28,014 nt of DNA from Stagnihabitans sp038231775 (GTDB lineage Bacteria; Pseudomonadota; Alphaproteobacteria; Rhodobacterales; Rhodobacteraceae). Below the pieces are notes generated by a model. It saw only the letters and a program-made list of their open reading frames with translations, was not told the origin of the DNA and did not search any database. Of this stretch, positions 8,146-16,545 are shown piece after piece. A program made the translations under genes and the position numbers. Within the stretch, counting starts at the first letter, position 1. The number at the start of each line of letters is the position of its first letter. The DNA lies in the NCBI GenBank assembly GCA_038231775.1, contig JBBRKS010000040.1:1-28014 (forward strand), in the 5' to 3' direction.

Positions 8146-8448
8146 ATGCCCGAAGTCACCATCGTCTACTGGCGCGACATTCCCGCCCAGATCATCGTCG
8201 GCAAGGGCCGTGCTGCTGCCAAAGTCAAACTGACAGAGCGGTTTGAACAGGCAATCGACCGCTGTGCGATGAAGTCGGGCGCCAAAGATGCCGACGCCTA
8301 TCTGGCCGAATGGCGCAAGGCTGTGCCGTTTCCGGTTGAGGGGGATCAGGTCGAAGTCGCCGCCGCCGAAGCCGCCAAGATCGAGGCGACCTATGATGCA
8401 GAGCGTCTGAAATCCCTGATCGCCACGGACGGCTGGGCCAAAGCCTGA
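8146..8448 (+). CDS. Small 'virulence factor'-family protein linked to C1 metabolism
   Basis: A 100-aa protein beginning MPEVTIVYWRDIPAQIIVGK, a start I recognise from a small family labelled 'virulence factor' (after staphylococcal CvfC) that often sits beside methylenetetrahydrofolate reductase genes in Rhodobacteraceae. It has no signal peptide, membrane helix or catalytic motif. The C-terminal half is charged and helical (EVAAAEAAKIEATYDAERL). The frame opens at 8131, but the ATG at 8146 is used because the conserved sequence begins there. The MetF-like gene follows after 66 nt on the same strand. The family name says nothing about function; a role as an accessory to the folate/corrinoid enzymes downstream is inferred only from position. 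Confidence 0.75.
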   Translation: MPEVTIVYWRDIPAQIIVGKGRAAAKVKLTERFEQAIDRCAMKSGAKDADAYLAEWRKAVPFPVEGDQVEVAAAEAAKIEATYDAERLKSLIATDGWAKA

Positions 8449-8514
8449 ACCTTATTCGGGCGTCGCGCACACCCGTCGTCCCCACACCTCAAAAACGCTG
8501 TTAAGGACTCGACC

Positions 8515-9444
8515 ATGGCCCTGTTCAACTTTCGCCGCGACACCACCCCTGCCCCGGTTACCGACGAGGTTGAGGCGTTCCTGTCTGGCTATTCCATCGA
8601 AGTGATGCCACGCACCGCTGAAAAGATTGACGATTTTCGCGCCCTGCTGCCCAAAGGCACCCGCGTTTACATAGCCCATATCGAGGGCACTCCGATTGCC
8701 GACATGGTCGCCACCGCCAAGCGCATCGCCGGTGAGGGGTTTGAGGTGATGCCGCACTTTCCCGCCCGCATCATCGCCTCCAAGGCCATCCTCGCCGACT
8801 GGATCGCCCGCTATAGGGGTGAGGCCAATGTGAAAGAGGCGTTGTTGCTGGGCGGTGGCGTCAACACCCCGGCGGGTGAGTTCGACAATTCCATGCAGAT
8901 GATCGGAACTGGGCTGTTTGACGGCTTTCAGCGGCTGCATGTCGCAGGCCATCCCGAAGGCAACAAGGACATCGACAAGGATGGCGGCGACGCGATTGTG
9001 ATGAAAGCGCTGGCGTGGAAGCAGGCCTTTGCCGACCGGTCAGATGCGAAATTCGCCATCGCCACCCAGTTTTGTTTTGAGGCTGCCCCGGTCATCGCCT
9101 GGGCCAACAAGCTGTCAGCGGCCGGTGTGACACTGCCGGTCCATATCGGCATCGCAGGTCCAGCCAAATTGCAGACCCTGATCAAATTCGCCATTGCCTG
9201 CGGGGTTGGCCCGTCACTTCGGGTGCTGCAAAAACGGGCAATGGACGTGACAAAGCTGCTGTTGCCCTATGAACCGACCGAAGTTGTCGCCGAACTTGCC
9301 GCCCACAAGACAAGGACGCCCGGTTTCAACATCGAACAGGTGCATTTCTTCCCGCTGGGTGGCATCAAGACCAATGCCCAATGGGTCACCGACAACGGCG
9401 GCGCCGCTGGCGTGCCCGTCACCGCCGCGCCAGCCAACGCTTAA
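8515..9444 (+). CDS. Divergent methylenetetrahydrofolate reductase (MetF-like)
   Basis: A 309-aa protein with the TIM-barrel pattern of methylenetetrahydrofolate reductase, which interconverts methylene-THF and methyl-THF. SIEVMPRTAEKIDDF (27-41) matches the EFFPPRT region, so E29 is probably the catalytic glutamate. The part where E. coli MetF has an RGD with its catalytic aspartate reads LLLGGGVNTPAG here, so the enzyme is divergent and cofactor use or reaction direction may differ. GVGPSLRVLQKRAMDVTKLL near the C-terminus is characteristic of this alphaproteobacterial subgroup. A methyl-THF:corrinoid methyltransferase starts 16 nt after its stop. Together they could feed methyl groups from a corrinoid protein into the folate pool and oxidise them. 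That direction is inference from context. Confidence 0.8.
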   Translation: MALFNFRRDTTPAPVTDEVEAFLSGYSIEVMPRTAEKIDDFRALLPKGTRVYIAHIEGTPIADMVATAKRIAGEGFEVMPHFPARIIASKAILADWIARYRGEANVKEALLLGGGVNTPAGEFDNSMQMIGTGLFDGFQRLHVAGHPEGNKDIDKDGGDAIVMKALAWKQAFADRSDAKFAIATQFCFEAAPVIAWANKLSAAGVTLPVHIGIAGPAKLQTLIKFAIACGVGPSLRVLQKRAMDVTKLLLPYEPTEVVAELAAHKTRTPGFNIEQVHFFPLGGIKTNAQWVTDNGGAAGVPVTAAPANA

Positions 9445-9460
9445 CAGGATAAATCCAGAC

Positions 9461-10447
9461 ATGACCCGTACCGTCGTTGAATCGAAAACCAAAACCGTCA
9501 TCATCGGCTTTGACGAGCCGTTCTGCGTGATCGGTGAGCGCATCAACCCGACCGGGCGCAAAAAGCTGGCCGCAGAGCTTGAGATGGACAATTTCGAAAC
9601 CGTCATCCGCGACGCGCTGGAGCAGGTGGCCTGCGGCGCGAACCTGCTCGACGTGAACTCGGGTGCTGTTTTCACCAACAAGATGGCGCTGGACCCGCGC
9701 TATGCCGACAACAACTTCACCGAACCGCCGCTGATGTCGCAGCTGATCAAGATCATCCAAGGCGTGGTTGACGTGCCGTTGTGCATCGACAGTTCGGTTC
9801 CGGCGGCGTTGGAGGCGGGGCTTTTGGCCTGCGAGGGGCGTCCCTTGCTGAACTCGGTGACAGGTGAGGAAGAGCGGCTGGAGCGGATTCTGCCCTTGGT
9901 GAAAAAGTACAACGTGCCGGTTGTGGCGATTTCCAACGACGATACCGGAATTTCGCAAGACCCCGATGTGCGTTTTGCGGTGGCCAAAAAGATCGTCGAG
10001 CGCGCTGCCGATTTCGGCATTCCGGCGCATGACATCGTGGTTGACCCGTTGGTGATGCCGGTCGGTGCGATGGGGTCGGCAGGTCAGCAGGTGTTTGCTC
10101 TGGTGCGCCGGTTGCGCGATGAGCTGGGTGTGAACACCACCTGTGGTGCGTCCAACATCTCTTTCGGGCTGCCACACCGCCACGGCATCAACGCGGCCTT
10201 CCTGCCGATGGCGATTGGCGCGGGCATGACTTCGGCCATCATGAAACCGGTGCGTTTGCCGGAAATGGAGGCGATCCGCGCCGCCAACTTCCTGATGAAC
10301 CACGATGCCAATGGCGGCGAATGGATCCGTTTTGCCAAGGTGATCGAGGCGGTTGAGGCGGGGGCGACCTTTGCCGAAGCCTCGGCCGCGGCTTCTGCCG
10401 CCACATCGGGCCGCCGGGGTGGCAGGCGCGCACGTTCCGAAGCCTGA
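9461..10447 (+). CDS. Methyltetrahydrofolate:corrinoid methyltransferase (pterin-binding family)
   Basis: A 328-aa pterin-binding TIM-barrel protein that moves a methyl group between a corrinoid protein and tetrahydrofolate. Family signatures are IGERINPTGRKK (24-35), NLLDVNSG (61-68), PLCIDSS near 107 and SNISFGLPHR near 230, matching the methyltransferase domain of MetH, AcsE and MtgA. The frame is open from 9269 through the upstream gene, but MTRTVVESK at 9461 is the start because the overlapping part is a shadow of the MetF-like gene. The last 25 residues are Ala/Arg-rich and probably disordered. No corrinoid protein, MttB/MtgB-type first methyltransferase or reductive activator lies in the window, so the methyl donor cannot be stated; glycine betaine or a related methylated compound is a guess from relatives. 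Confidence 0.85.
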   Translation: MTRTVVESKTKTVIIGFDEPFCVIGERINPTGRKKLAAELEMDNFETVIRDALEQVACGANLLDVNSGAVFTNKMALDPRYADNNFTEPPLMSQLIKIIQGVVDVPLCIDSSVPAALEAGLLACEGRPLLNSVTGEEERLERILPLVKKYNVPVVAISNDDTGISQDPDVRFAVAKKIVERAADFGIPAHDIVVDPLVMPVGAMGSAGQQVFALVRRLRDELGVNTTCGASNISFGLPHRHGINAAFLPMAIGAGMTSAIMKPVRLPEMEAIRAANFLMNHDANGGEWIRFAKVIEAVEAGATFAEASAAASAATSGRRGGRRARSEA

Positions 10448-10479
10448 ACTTGCTGCCTAGGCTGGCAAGGATTTGTTAA

Positions 10480-10506
10480 CCATGGGGCGCTGGCATCGCC
10501 CCATGG
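10480..10506 (+). repeat. Perfect 10-bp inverted repeat spanning the start region of the 82-aa gene
   Basis: CCATGGGGCG (10480-10489) and CGCCCCATGG (10497-10506) form a 10-bp GC-rich stem with a 7-nt loop. Both candidate ATG start codons of the following gene (10482 and 10503) lie inside the stem, opposite each other. In mRNA it would bury the start. It could instead be a DNA operator. Confidence 0.7.
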
Positions 10507-10730
10507 AACGCATTCGCCAAACCGATCCTGATTTCTGGCTTGACCAGATTTTCGCCGCTAAGGCCGTGGCCTCGGGCGGTGTCATCCGGCGCAGCAAGAT
10601 GTGGGTCGAGGCTGAGATTGGCCTTCCCCGCTTTGAGCATGCCGTTCGGGCGCGAAATTTTCATCTGATCGAGGCCGGGCAGCAGTTGGTGGTCATCTGC
10701 CATTCAGGTCCCATTGCCGTGCGGTTCTGA
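10482..10730 (+). CDS. Conserved small protein of unknown function, last in the C1 cluster
   Basis: An 82-aa protein that I do not assign a function. It has a helical N-terminal half (WLDQIFAAKAVASGGVIRR) and a C-terminal part that reads like alternating strand and helix (FHLIEAGQQLVVICHSG). It has no signal peptide or catalytic motif. As I recall, short homologues in Rhodobacteraceae carry the label phosphoribosylanthranilate isomerase, but the protein is far too short to be TrpF. The ATG at 10482 has AAGGA about 10 nt upstream; ATG 10503 would give 75 aa and has no ribosome site. It follows the methyltransferase after 34 nt and probably shares its transcript. The 20-residue block from VASGGVIRR onward suggests a real gene rather than a chance frame. 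Confidence 0.7.
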   Translation: MGRWHRPMERIRQTDPDFWLDQIFAAKAVASGGVIRRSKMWVEAEIGLPRFEHAVRARNFHLIEAGQQLVVICHSGPIAVRF

Positions 10731-10734
10731 ACAC

Positions 10735-10834
10735 GAATTTTCTGCGAAAATTCAAAGAACGATCTTTCTGCGAAAGATCACATATCTGAATTTTCGAAGA
10801 CAATTCGTCGGCTCAGGATTTTCGCAGAAAATCC
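10735..10834. terminator. Cluster of three TTTC-N3-GAAA hairpins between convergent genes
   Basis: Three 8-bp perfect stems with 3-nt loops occur in 100 nt: GAATTTTC-TGC-GAAAATTC (10735-10753), GATCTTTC-TGC-GAAAGATC (10761-10779) and GGATTTTC-GCA-GAAAATCC (10816-10834). A weaker GAATT...AATTC pairing lies at 10788-10806. The first begins 4 nt after the stop of the plus-strand gene; the third ends 2 nt before the stop of ccmG on the minus strand. Each gene therefore has its own hairpin at its 3' end. There is no classic T tail, so termination or mRNA 3'-end protection is inferred. Confidence 0.65.
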
Positions 10835-10836
10835 GT

Positions 10837-11367
10837 TCAGTCCGCTGCAGCCTTCGCCATCGCAGGCCGCACCATACTGTCCAGATTGCCTTGCGTGATC
10901 GGCCCCGCCAGCCGCAACACCACAACCCCATGCCCGTCGATCACATAGGTCTCTGGTACGCCGTACACGCCCCAATCCAGTGCCATAGGCCCGTCGTCGG
11001 CCGCCAATTGCGTATAGGGATTGCCCATATCGCCCAGAAACTTCAGCGCATCCCCAGGCTTGTCCTTGTAGTTGATCCCGTAGATCACCACGCCCTCTGC
11101 CTTTAACGCAGCAAGCATCGGGTGTTCGGCCCGGCAGGGTTCGCACCAGCTGGCCCAGCAGTTCAACAGCTTGACGCCGGGTTTGCGCAGATCGGCATCG
11201 GTCACCGCTGGCCCATCGCCCAAAGCCGTCACCCGAACGGCGGCCGCTTCATGCCCCTCCATCATCGAGGGCAAGGGCTGATCACCCTTCTGCATGCCCT
11301 GCCAAGCCAGATAGGCAAATCCGGCGAAAACCAGAACCGGCAACGCGATCAACGGGCGGAACTTCAT
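10837..11367 (-). CDS. ccmG: Cytochrome c maturation thioredoxin CcmG (DsbE/HelX)
   Basis: A 176-aa membrane-anchored periplasmic thioredoxin that reduces apocytochrome c (and/or CcmH) before haem ligation. Residues 5-25 are an uncleaved anchor or signal, and the active site is C75-E-P-C78 in NCWASWCEPC, the WCEPC typical of CcmG. YGVPETYVID holds the cis-proline loop. Its start overlaps the ccmD stop by 4 nt. It is the last gene of the ccmABCDG operon and matches helX of Rhodobacter capsulatus. A short hairpin of the palindrome family follows its stop by 2 nt. CcmE, CcmF, CcmH and CcmI are not in this window and must be elsewhere. Confidence 0.95.
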   Translation of the reverse strand: MKFRPLIALPVLVFAGFAYLAWQGMQKGDQPLPSMMEGHEAAAVRVTALGDGPAVTDADLRKPGVKLLNCWASWCEPCRAEHPMLAALKAEGVVIYGINYKDKPGDALKFLGDMGNPYTQLAADDGPMALDWGVYGVPETYVIDGHGVVVLRLAGPITQGNLDSMVRPAMAKAAAD

Positions 11368-11525
11368 TCAGTCTCCTTGGCCACCCGGCCTTCGATGTCA
11401 TCCAGCGCCCGTTTCATCCGGGCGCCCTGCCACAGGGTCAAGGCCACCAGACCGACCAAAAGCACGATGGCCGCACCGTAGGCACTTAGCACCGTGCCAG
11501 CATATTTCCCCAGATCCGGCATCAT
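11364..11525 (-). CDS. ccmD: Haem exporter protein CcmD
   Basis: A 53-aa single-pass membrane protein with a periplasmic N-terminus (MMPDLGKYAGTVLSAYG), one hydrophobic helix (about 17-32) and a charged cytoplasmic tail (ARMKRALDDIEGRV). CcmD stabilises the CcmABC-CcmE haem-loading complex. It overlaps the stop of ccmC (ATGATG at 11525) and its own stop overlaps the ccmG start by 4 nt. Either of two consecutive ATG codons could be the start. A longer open frame extends upstream in the same frame but only shadows ccmC. Confidence 0.9.
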   Translation of the reverse strand: MMPDLGKYAGTVLSAYGAAIVLLVGLVALTLWQGARMKRALDDIEGRVAKETE

Positions 11526-12253
11526 GCCAAAGCCCTTTCGCGCGCCATCAGCGCCTTGATGCGGCGCGAACGAATCTCTGTCCGGGTGCGCACCAAGACC
11601 AGCGTGACGAACAGCAGCACAAAGCCTGCGACACACACCGCCAGCGGCGCACCGTAGATGTTGGACACCTGATCCCCGGTCGCCACCGAGACTGAGGCAC
11701 CTTGGTGCAGCCCCTGATTCCAGAACAACACCGCATAACGCGACAAAAAGGCAAAGACCGACCCCACGATACACAGCACCGATGTCAGATCTGCGCCAGT
11801 ATCGGGGTCCTCAATCGCGGCCCACAGGGCGATGTAGCCCAGATAAAACAAGCCGAGGATCAGAAACGACGTCAACCTTGGGTCCCAGGCCCACCACGTT
11901 CCCCACATCGGCTGGCCCCAGATCGCCCCGGTCACAAGGCCGATCACCGTGAAGGTCAGCCCCACCGGTGCCGCAGCCTTGGCCGCCAAAGCGCTGACAT
12001 GATGCCGCCGGATCAACCAGATCAGCGATCCTGCCAGCATCATGAACCAGGCAGAGGTCGCCATGATGGCACTTGGCACATGCAGATAGATGATCTTGAC
12101 GGTTGACCCCTGCTTGTAGTCGTCAGGCGTCAGGAAAAACCCCCAGACCAGCCCAACAACCAGCAATACAATCGCCAGCCCCGAAACCCATGGCAAGGCC
12201 CAGGCCGAGGTTTGCATGAACTTCTTGGGGTTGGCGTATTCCCAGATCGACAT
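11522..12253 (-). CDS. ccmC: Haem exporter membrane subunit CcmC
   Basis: A 243-aa protein with about six membrane helices. CcmC binds haem and hands it to CcmE. The tryptophan-rich WWD signature is WGTWWAWDPR (117-126), flanked by the conserved histidines H58 (YLHVPSA) and H183 (NQGLHQG). The frame is open to 12289, but MSIWEYANPKKFM at 12253 is the usual start in this group and has AAGGA 7 nt upstream. The gap to ccmB is 56 nt with no evident promoter. The C-terminal stop overlaps ccmD. Confidence 0.95.
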   Translation of the reverse strand: MSIWEYANPKKFMQTSAWALPWVSGLAIVLLVVGLVWGFFLTPDDYKQGSTVKIIYLHVPSAIMATSAWFMMLAGSLIWLIRRHHVSALAAKAAAPVGLTFTVIGLVTGAIWGQPMWGTWWAWDPRLTSFLILGLFYLGYIALWAAIEDPDTGADLTSVLCIVGSVFAFLSRYAVLFWNQGLHQGASVSVATGDQVSNIYGAPLAVCVAGFVLLFVTLVLVRTRTEIRSRRIKALMARERALA

Positions 12254-12309
12254 GAACGCGTCCTTGCCCGCAAGCCTCAGAATTTGCAAGTCATACTAAC
12301 GTCAAACGC

Positions 12310-12966
12310 CTATTTCAGGTTGGCGCGAATTGCCGCACCGCAGGCGAAGGGCAGGATCGCCGCCGACCCCAGACTGATCGCGGCCAGAAACAACAAAGGC
12401 ACCACGGCATCCGCACCCGCCGCACCACGCCGCACCGCCTCTGCCCCAAAGATCAGCGTTGGCACATACATTGGCAGCACCAGCAGCGACAGGATCAACC
12501 CGCCGCGCTTCAGCCCCACCGTCAGTGCCGCCCCAAAACACCCGATCAGCGACAAGGCGGGCGACCCGAGCAGCAGCGACGCCACCAGCCACGGATAGGC
12601 TTGCGGCGACAGGCTTAACAGCACCCCAAGCACGGGTGAGATCACAACCAACGGCAGCCCGGTCACCAGCCAATGCGCCAGTGATTTCATCGCAGCCACC
12701 CCCTCCAGCGGCAGGGGGGAAACCGCCATCAGGTCCAGCGAGCCATCTTCAAAATCCAAGGCGAACATCCGGTCCAGCGACAACAGGCAGGCCAAAAGTG
12801 CGCCGACCCACAAAATTCCCGGCGCGATTTTTGACAGCAGCGCGGCTTCGGGGCCAACGCCCAAAGGCACCAGAACCGCCACCATCAGGAAAAACGCCAG
12901 GCCCAGACCAAAACCACCGCCCGCCCGCAGTGCCAGTCGCAGGTCACGCAGCAACAGCGCTTTCAT
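12310..12966 (-). CDS. ccmB: Haem exporter membrane subunit CcmB
   Basis: A 218-aa protein with six predicted membrane helices, the permease partner of the CcmA ATPase. Typical CcmB features are the N-terminal RDLRLALRAGG, the cytoplasmic loop DRMFALDFEDGSLDLMAVSPL (about 65-85) that contacts CcmA, and the GSPALSLIGCFGAALTVGLKRGG segment near 134-155. ATP hydrolysis by CcmAB releases holo-CcmE from CcmC rather than exporting haem. The ccmA stop overlaps its start by 4 nt. Confidence 0.94.
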   Translation of the reverse strand: MKALLLRDLRLALRAGGGFGLGLAFFLMVAVLVPLGVGPEAALLSKIAPGILWVGALLACLLSLDRMFALDFEDGSLDLMAVSPLPLEGVAAMKSLAHWLVTGLPLVVISPVLGVLLSLSPQAYPWLVASLLLGSPALSLIGCFGAALTVGLKRGGLILSLLVLPMYVPTLIFGAEAVRRGAAGADAVVPLLFLAAISLGSAAILPFACGAAIRANLK

Positions 12967-13574
12967 GCAAAGGCCTCGTCAAAAGCGCCGTGTCTGGGGG
13001 TTGCGGCCTTGAACGGGGTCAGGTCCAGCACCTCTGCCTCGGGCAGGCCAAGGTCGATATGGGTGGCGATGATGGCAGCCCCGCCCTGCCCCAGATGAAA
13101 GCGCAGCATGGCACCAAACAACGCGACAGACGCCGCATCCAATGACACCGTCGGTTCATCCATCAACCAGATCTTGCGCCCGGTCACCAGCAACCGCGCC
13201 AACCCCAGACGCCGCTTCTGGCCCGCCGAAAGATCGCCCGCCCGCCTGTCGCGCAAGGCGGTCAGGTTCATCGCCACAATCGCAGGTTCAATCACCACAT
13301 GTCCGTGAACCTGTGCCCAAAACATCAGATTCTCAACCACCGTCAACGTCGCCTTCAAGCCATCGGCGTGGCCGGAATAGGTGACTGTGTCGGCGTCAAG
13401 CAAAACCTGACCCATCTGCGCAGGCTGCAGGCCCGCCAAAGTGCGCAGCAGCGTCGTCTTGCCCACACCGTTCGCCCCGCGCAAGATCAGGACCGTGCCG
13501 GGCTGCAGGGCAAAGCCCAAACCCTCCAGCACAGCCAATCCGCCGCGCGCCACGCTCAGGTTCTGAACCGTCAT
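12963..13574 (-). CDS. ccmA: Cytochrome c biogenesis ATP-binding protein CcmA
   Basis: A 203-aa ABC ATPase with Walker A GANGVGKTT (33-41), signature LSAGQKRRL (115-123) and Walker B IWLMDEP (135-141), then the switch histidine in IIATHIDLGL. The slightly degenerate signature (LSAGQ for LSGGQ) is normal for CcmA. The frame is open upstream to 13640, but MTVQNLSVARGG at 13574 is the family start. It is the first gene of the operon; the 93 nt between it and the divergent aldo/keto reductase must hold the promoter. Confidence 0.94.
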   Translation of the reverse strand: MTVQNLSVARGGLAVLEGLGFALQPGTVLILRGANGVGKTTLLRTLAGLQPAQMGQVLLDADTVTYSGHADGLKATLTVVENLMFWAQVHGHVVIEPAIVAMNLTALRDRRAGDLSAGQKRRLGLARLLVTGRKIWLMDEPTVSLDAASVALFGAMLRFHLGQGGAAIIATHIDLGLPEAEVLDLTPFKAATPRHGAFDEAFA

Positions 13575-13667
13575 CACGGGCGCAGACTTATCCGGTATCC
13601 AACCCGACCGGAAGGCCTTGGAGCGGCCCGTACAACGCACTAGGTTGCGCCCAAACAGGAGGATACC

Positions 13668-14660
<993 letters not shown>

Positions 14661-14670
14661 CCACGCCGGA

Positions 14671-14702
14671 ACCCAAAAATTTTCGTAAGAAAATTTTTGG
14701 GT
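14671..14702. terminator. Long AT-rich palindromic hairpin between convergent genes
   Basis: A perfect 14-bp stem, ACCCAAAAATTTTC (14671-14684) with GAAAATTTTTGGGT (14689-14702), and a GTAA loop. It is 10 nt past the aldo/keto reductase stop and 6 nt past the ABC-F stop on the other strand. The stem supplies a T run on either strand. It shares the TTTTC-N-GAAAA core with the hairpins at 10735-10834 and 21775-21803. Confidence 0.8.
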
Positions 14703-14708
14703 CACCCC

Positions 14709-16514
14709 TTACGCGCGGTCTTCCAGATCAAGCCATTCTTCTTCTGCGGCGGCCAATGCCTCTTGCCGTTCGGCCAGCATGTCTGACACCTTGTTGAACT
14801 TGGCCGGCTCGCGGGCGAAAAGCTGCGGGTCGGCCAGCACGGTGTTCAGCTTGGCGATTTCACCGGTGATCTTTGCAATCAACCCGGGCAAGGTTTCCAG
14901 CCGCTTCTTTTCGGTGAAACTCAAACCGTCCGCCGGTTTTTTTGCAGCCCGCGGTGCCTCAGACGCCTGATGCTGTTTGGCAGTGATGATCTGGGCGGCC
15001 ACCTTGTCGCCGCGTTGGGCGGCATAGTCGGACCACCCACCCGGATAGACCATCGCGGATGCGTTGCCTTCAAGTGCCACGGTCGTCGTCGCCACCCGGT
15101 CGATGAAATCGCGGTCGTGGCTGACCAGCAGCACGGTGCCATCATATTCGCCCAAGATATCCTGCAACAGGTCCAGCGTTTCCACGTCAAGATCGTTGGT
15201 CGGTTCGTCCAGGATCAGCAGGTTCGACGGTTTGGCCATCAGCTTGGCCAGCAGCAACCGGGCCTTTTCGCCACCTGACAGCGATTTGACCGGCGCGCGG
15301 GCCTGCGCTTCGTCAAACAGGAAATCCTTCAGATACGCCACCACATGCTTGGGCATCCCGCGCACCATGACCTGATCAGAGTTGCCCGAAACCGCCATCG
15401 ACGGGTCATTGGTCAGATTGTTCCACAGGCTGGCCTCTTGATCCAGTTGCGCGCGCGACTGGTCAAACACCGCAATCTCAAGCGAGGTGCCCAGGCTGAC
15501 AGACCCCTCATCCGGGGCGATTTGGCCGGTCAGCATTTTCAGCAGCGTGGTTTTGCCAACCCCATTGGGGCCGACAAACGCCACCCGATCGCCGCGCAGA
15601 ATGCGCAGGTCGAAATCGCGGAACAGAACCTTGTCGCCAAAGGCTTTGCCGACACCACGGGCCTCGATCACCTTTTTGCCCGATGTGGTGCCCGAATCAA
15701 ACTCCATCAACGCGGTGCCCTTGCGCCGGATCTGGCTTGAACGTTCATCGCGCAGCACAGCCAGTGCGCGCACCCGGCCCTGATTGCGCTTGCGCCGGGC
15801 AGAGATGCCTTCGACCGCCCACCGCGCTTCGGCCTTGATCTTGCGGTCCAGCTTGTGGCGGGCCATGTCTTCGTCGGCCCAGGTTTCCTCACGCCATTCC
15901 TCAAACCCCAGGAACCCCAGTTCACGGCGGCGCAAAACGCCCCGGTCCAGCCAGAAGGTCTGCTTGGTCAAGCGGTTCAGCATGGCGCGGTCGTGGCTGA
16001 TCAGCACATAGGCCGCACGGGTGTCGTTCAGAAAGCCTTCCAGCCATTCGATGGCCGCGATGTCCAGATGGTTGGTCGGCTCGTCAATCAGCATCAGTTC
16101 AGGCGCTTCAGCGACCAGCTTTGCCAAGGCCGCGCGCCGCTTTTCCCCGCCAGAGGCAGAGGCAACCGGGGTTTCAGGCTTGAACCCCAGCCCTTCAGCC
16201 GCGACCTCGACCCGGTAGCTTTCATCTTCGGGAATGCGGCTTGCGGCATAATCGCCCAAGGTCGCAAAGGCCGACATGTCGGGGTCCTGCTCCATATACC
16301 CGACCGTCACGCCCGGAGAGACGACCCGCAGGCCCTTGTCAGCCTCGACCAGGCCCGCCATCACCTTCATCAGGGTGGACTTGCCCGATCCATTTCGGCC
16401 AACCAGCGCTAGCCGGTCGCCCGGTTGACAGGTCAGGGTGATCCCCTCGAACAGGGGGTTGCCGCCAAAGGTCAGCGACAGATCGGAAAGTTGCAAAAGG
16501 GGTGCGCGTGCCAT
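14709..16514 (-). CDS. uup: ABC-F family ATPase, Uup-like
   Basis: A 601-aa soluble protein with two ABC domains and no membrane segments. Domain 1 has Walker A GRNGSGKST (39-47), signature ASGGEKRR (120-127) and LMLIDEPTNHLD; domain 2 has GPNGVGKTT (315-323), LSGGEKAR (412-419) and LLILDEPTNDLD. A charged interdomain linker (about 205-265) and a C-terminal coiled coil (about 533-601, SFTEKKRLETLPGLIAKI onward) match Uup rather than EttA. ABC-F proteins act on the ribosome; Uup is also linked to DNA transactions through its C-terminal domain. It follows the OlsB-like gene by 31 nt on the same strand, so the two may be co-transcribed. Confidence 0.9.
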   Translation of the reverse strand: MARAPLLQLSDLSLTFGGNPLFEGITLTCQPGDRLALVGRNGSGKSTLMKVMAGLVEADKGLRVVSPGVTVGYMEQDPDMSAFATLGDYAASRIPEDESYRVEVAAEGLGFKPETPVASASGGEKRRAALAKLVAEAPELMLIDEPTNHLDIAAIEWLEGFLNDTRAAYVLISHDRAMLNRLTKQTFWLDRGVLRRRELGFLGFEEWREETWADEDMARHKLDRKIKAEARWAVEGISARRKRNQGRVRALAVLRDERSSQIRRKGTALMEFDSGTTSGKKVIEARGVGKAFGDKVLFRDFDLRILRGDRVAFVGPNGVGKTTLLKMLTGQIAPDEGSVSLGTSLEIAVFDQSRAQLDQEASLWNNLTNDPSMAVSGNSDQVMVRGMPKHVVAYLKDFLFDEAQARAPVKSLSGGEKARLLLAKLMAKPSNLLILDEPTNDLDVETLDLLQDILGEYDGTVLLVSHDRDFIDRVATTTVALEGNASAMVYPGGWSDYAAQRGDKVAAQIITAKQHQASEAPRAAKKPADGLSFTEKKRLETLPGLIAKITGEIAKLNTVLADPQLFAREPAKFNKVSDMLAERQEALAAAEEEWLDLEDRA

Positions 16515-16545
16515 GCCGCCCCCGTAAAGGCAAGCGGTCCAAGGG

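Noticed and set aside
8146..8448. Virulence role suggested by the family name
   Set aside because: The name comes from a distant staphylococcal protein; the context here is folate/corrinoid metabolism and nothing indicates pathogenesis.
9419..10303. 294-aa open frame antisense to the corrinoid methyltransferase
   Set aside because: Long but His/Gln/Arg-rich with no motif; the plus strand encodes a recognisable enzyme with a ribosome site.
12459..13145. 228-aa open frame antisense to ccmB/ccmA
   Set aside because: Pro/Ala/Arg-rich shadow without a ribosome site, opposite an operon with overlapping starts and stops.
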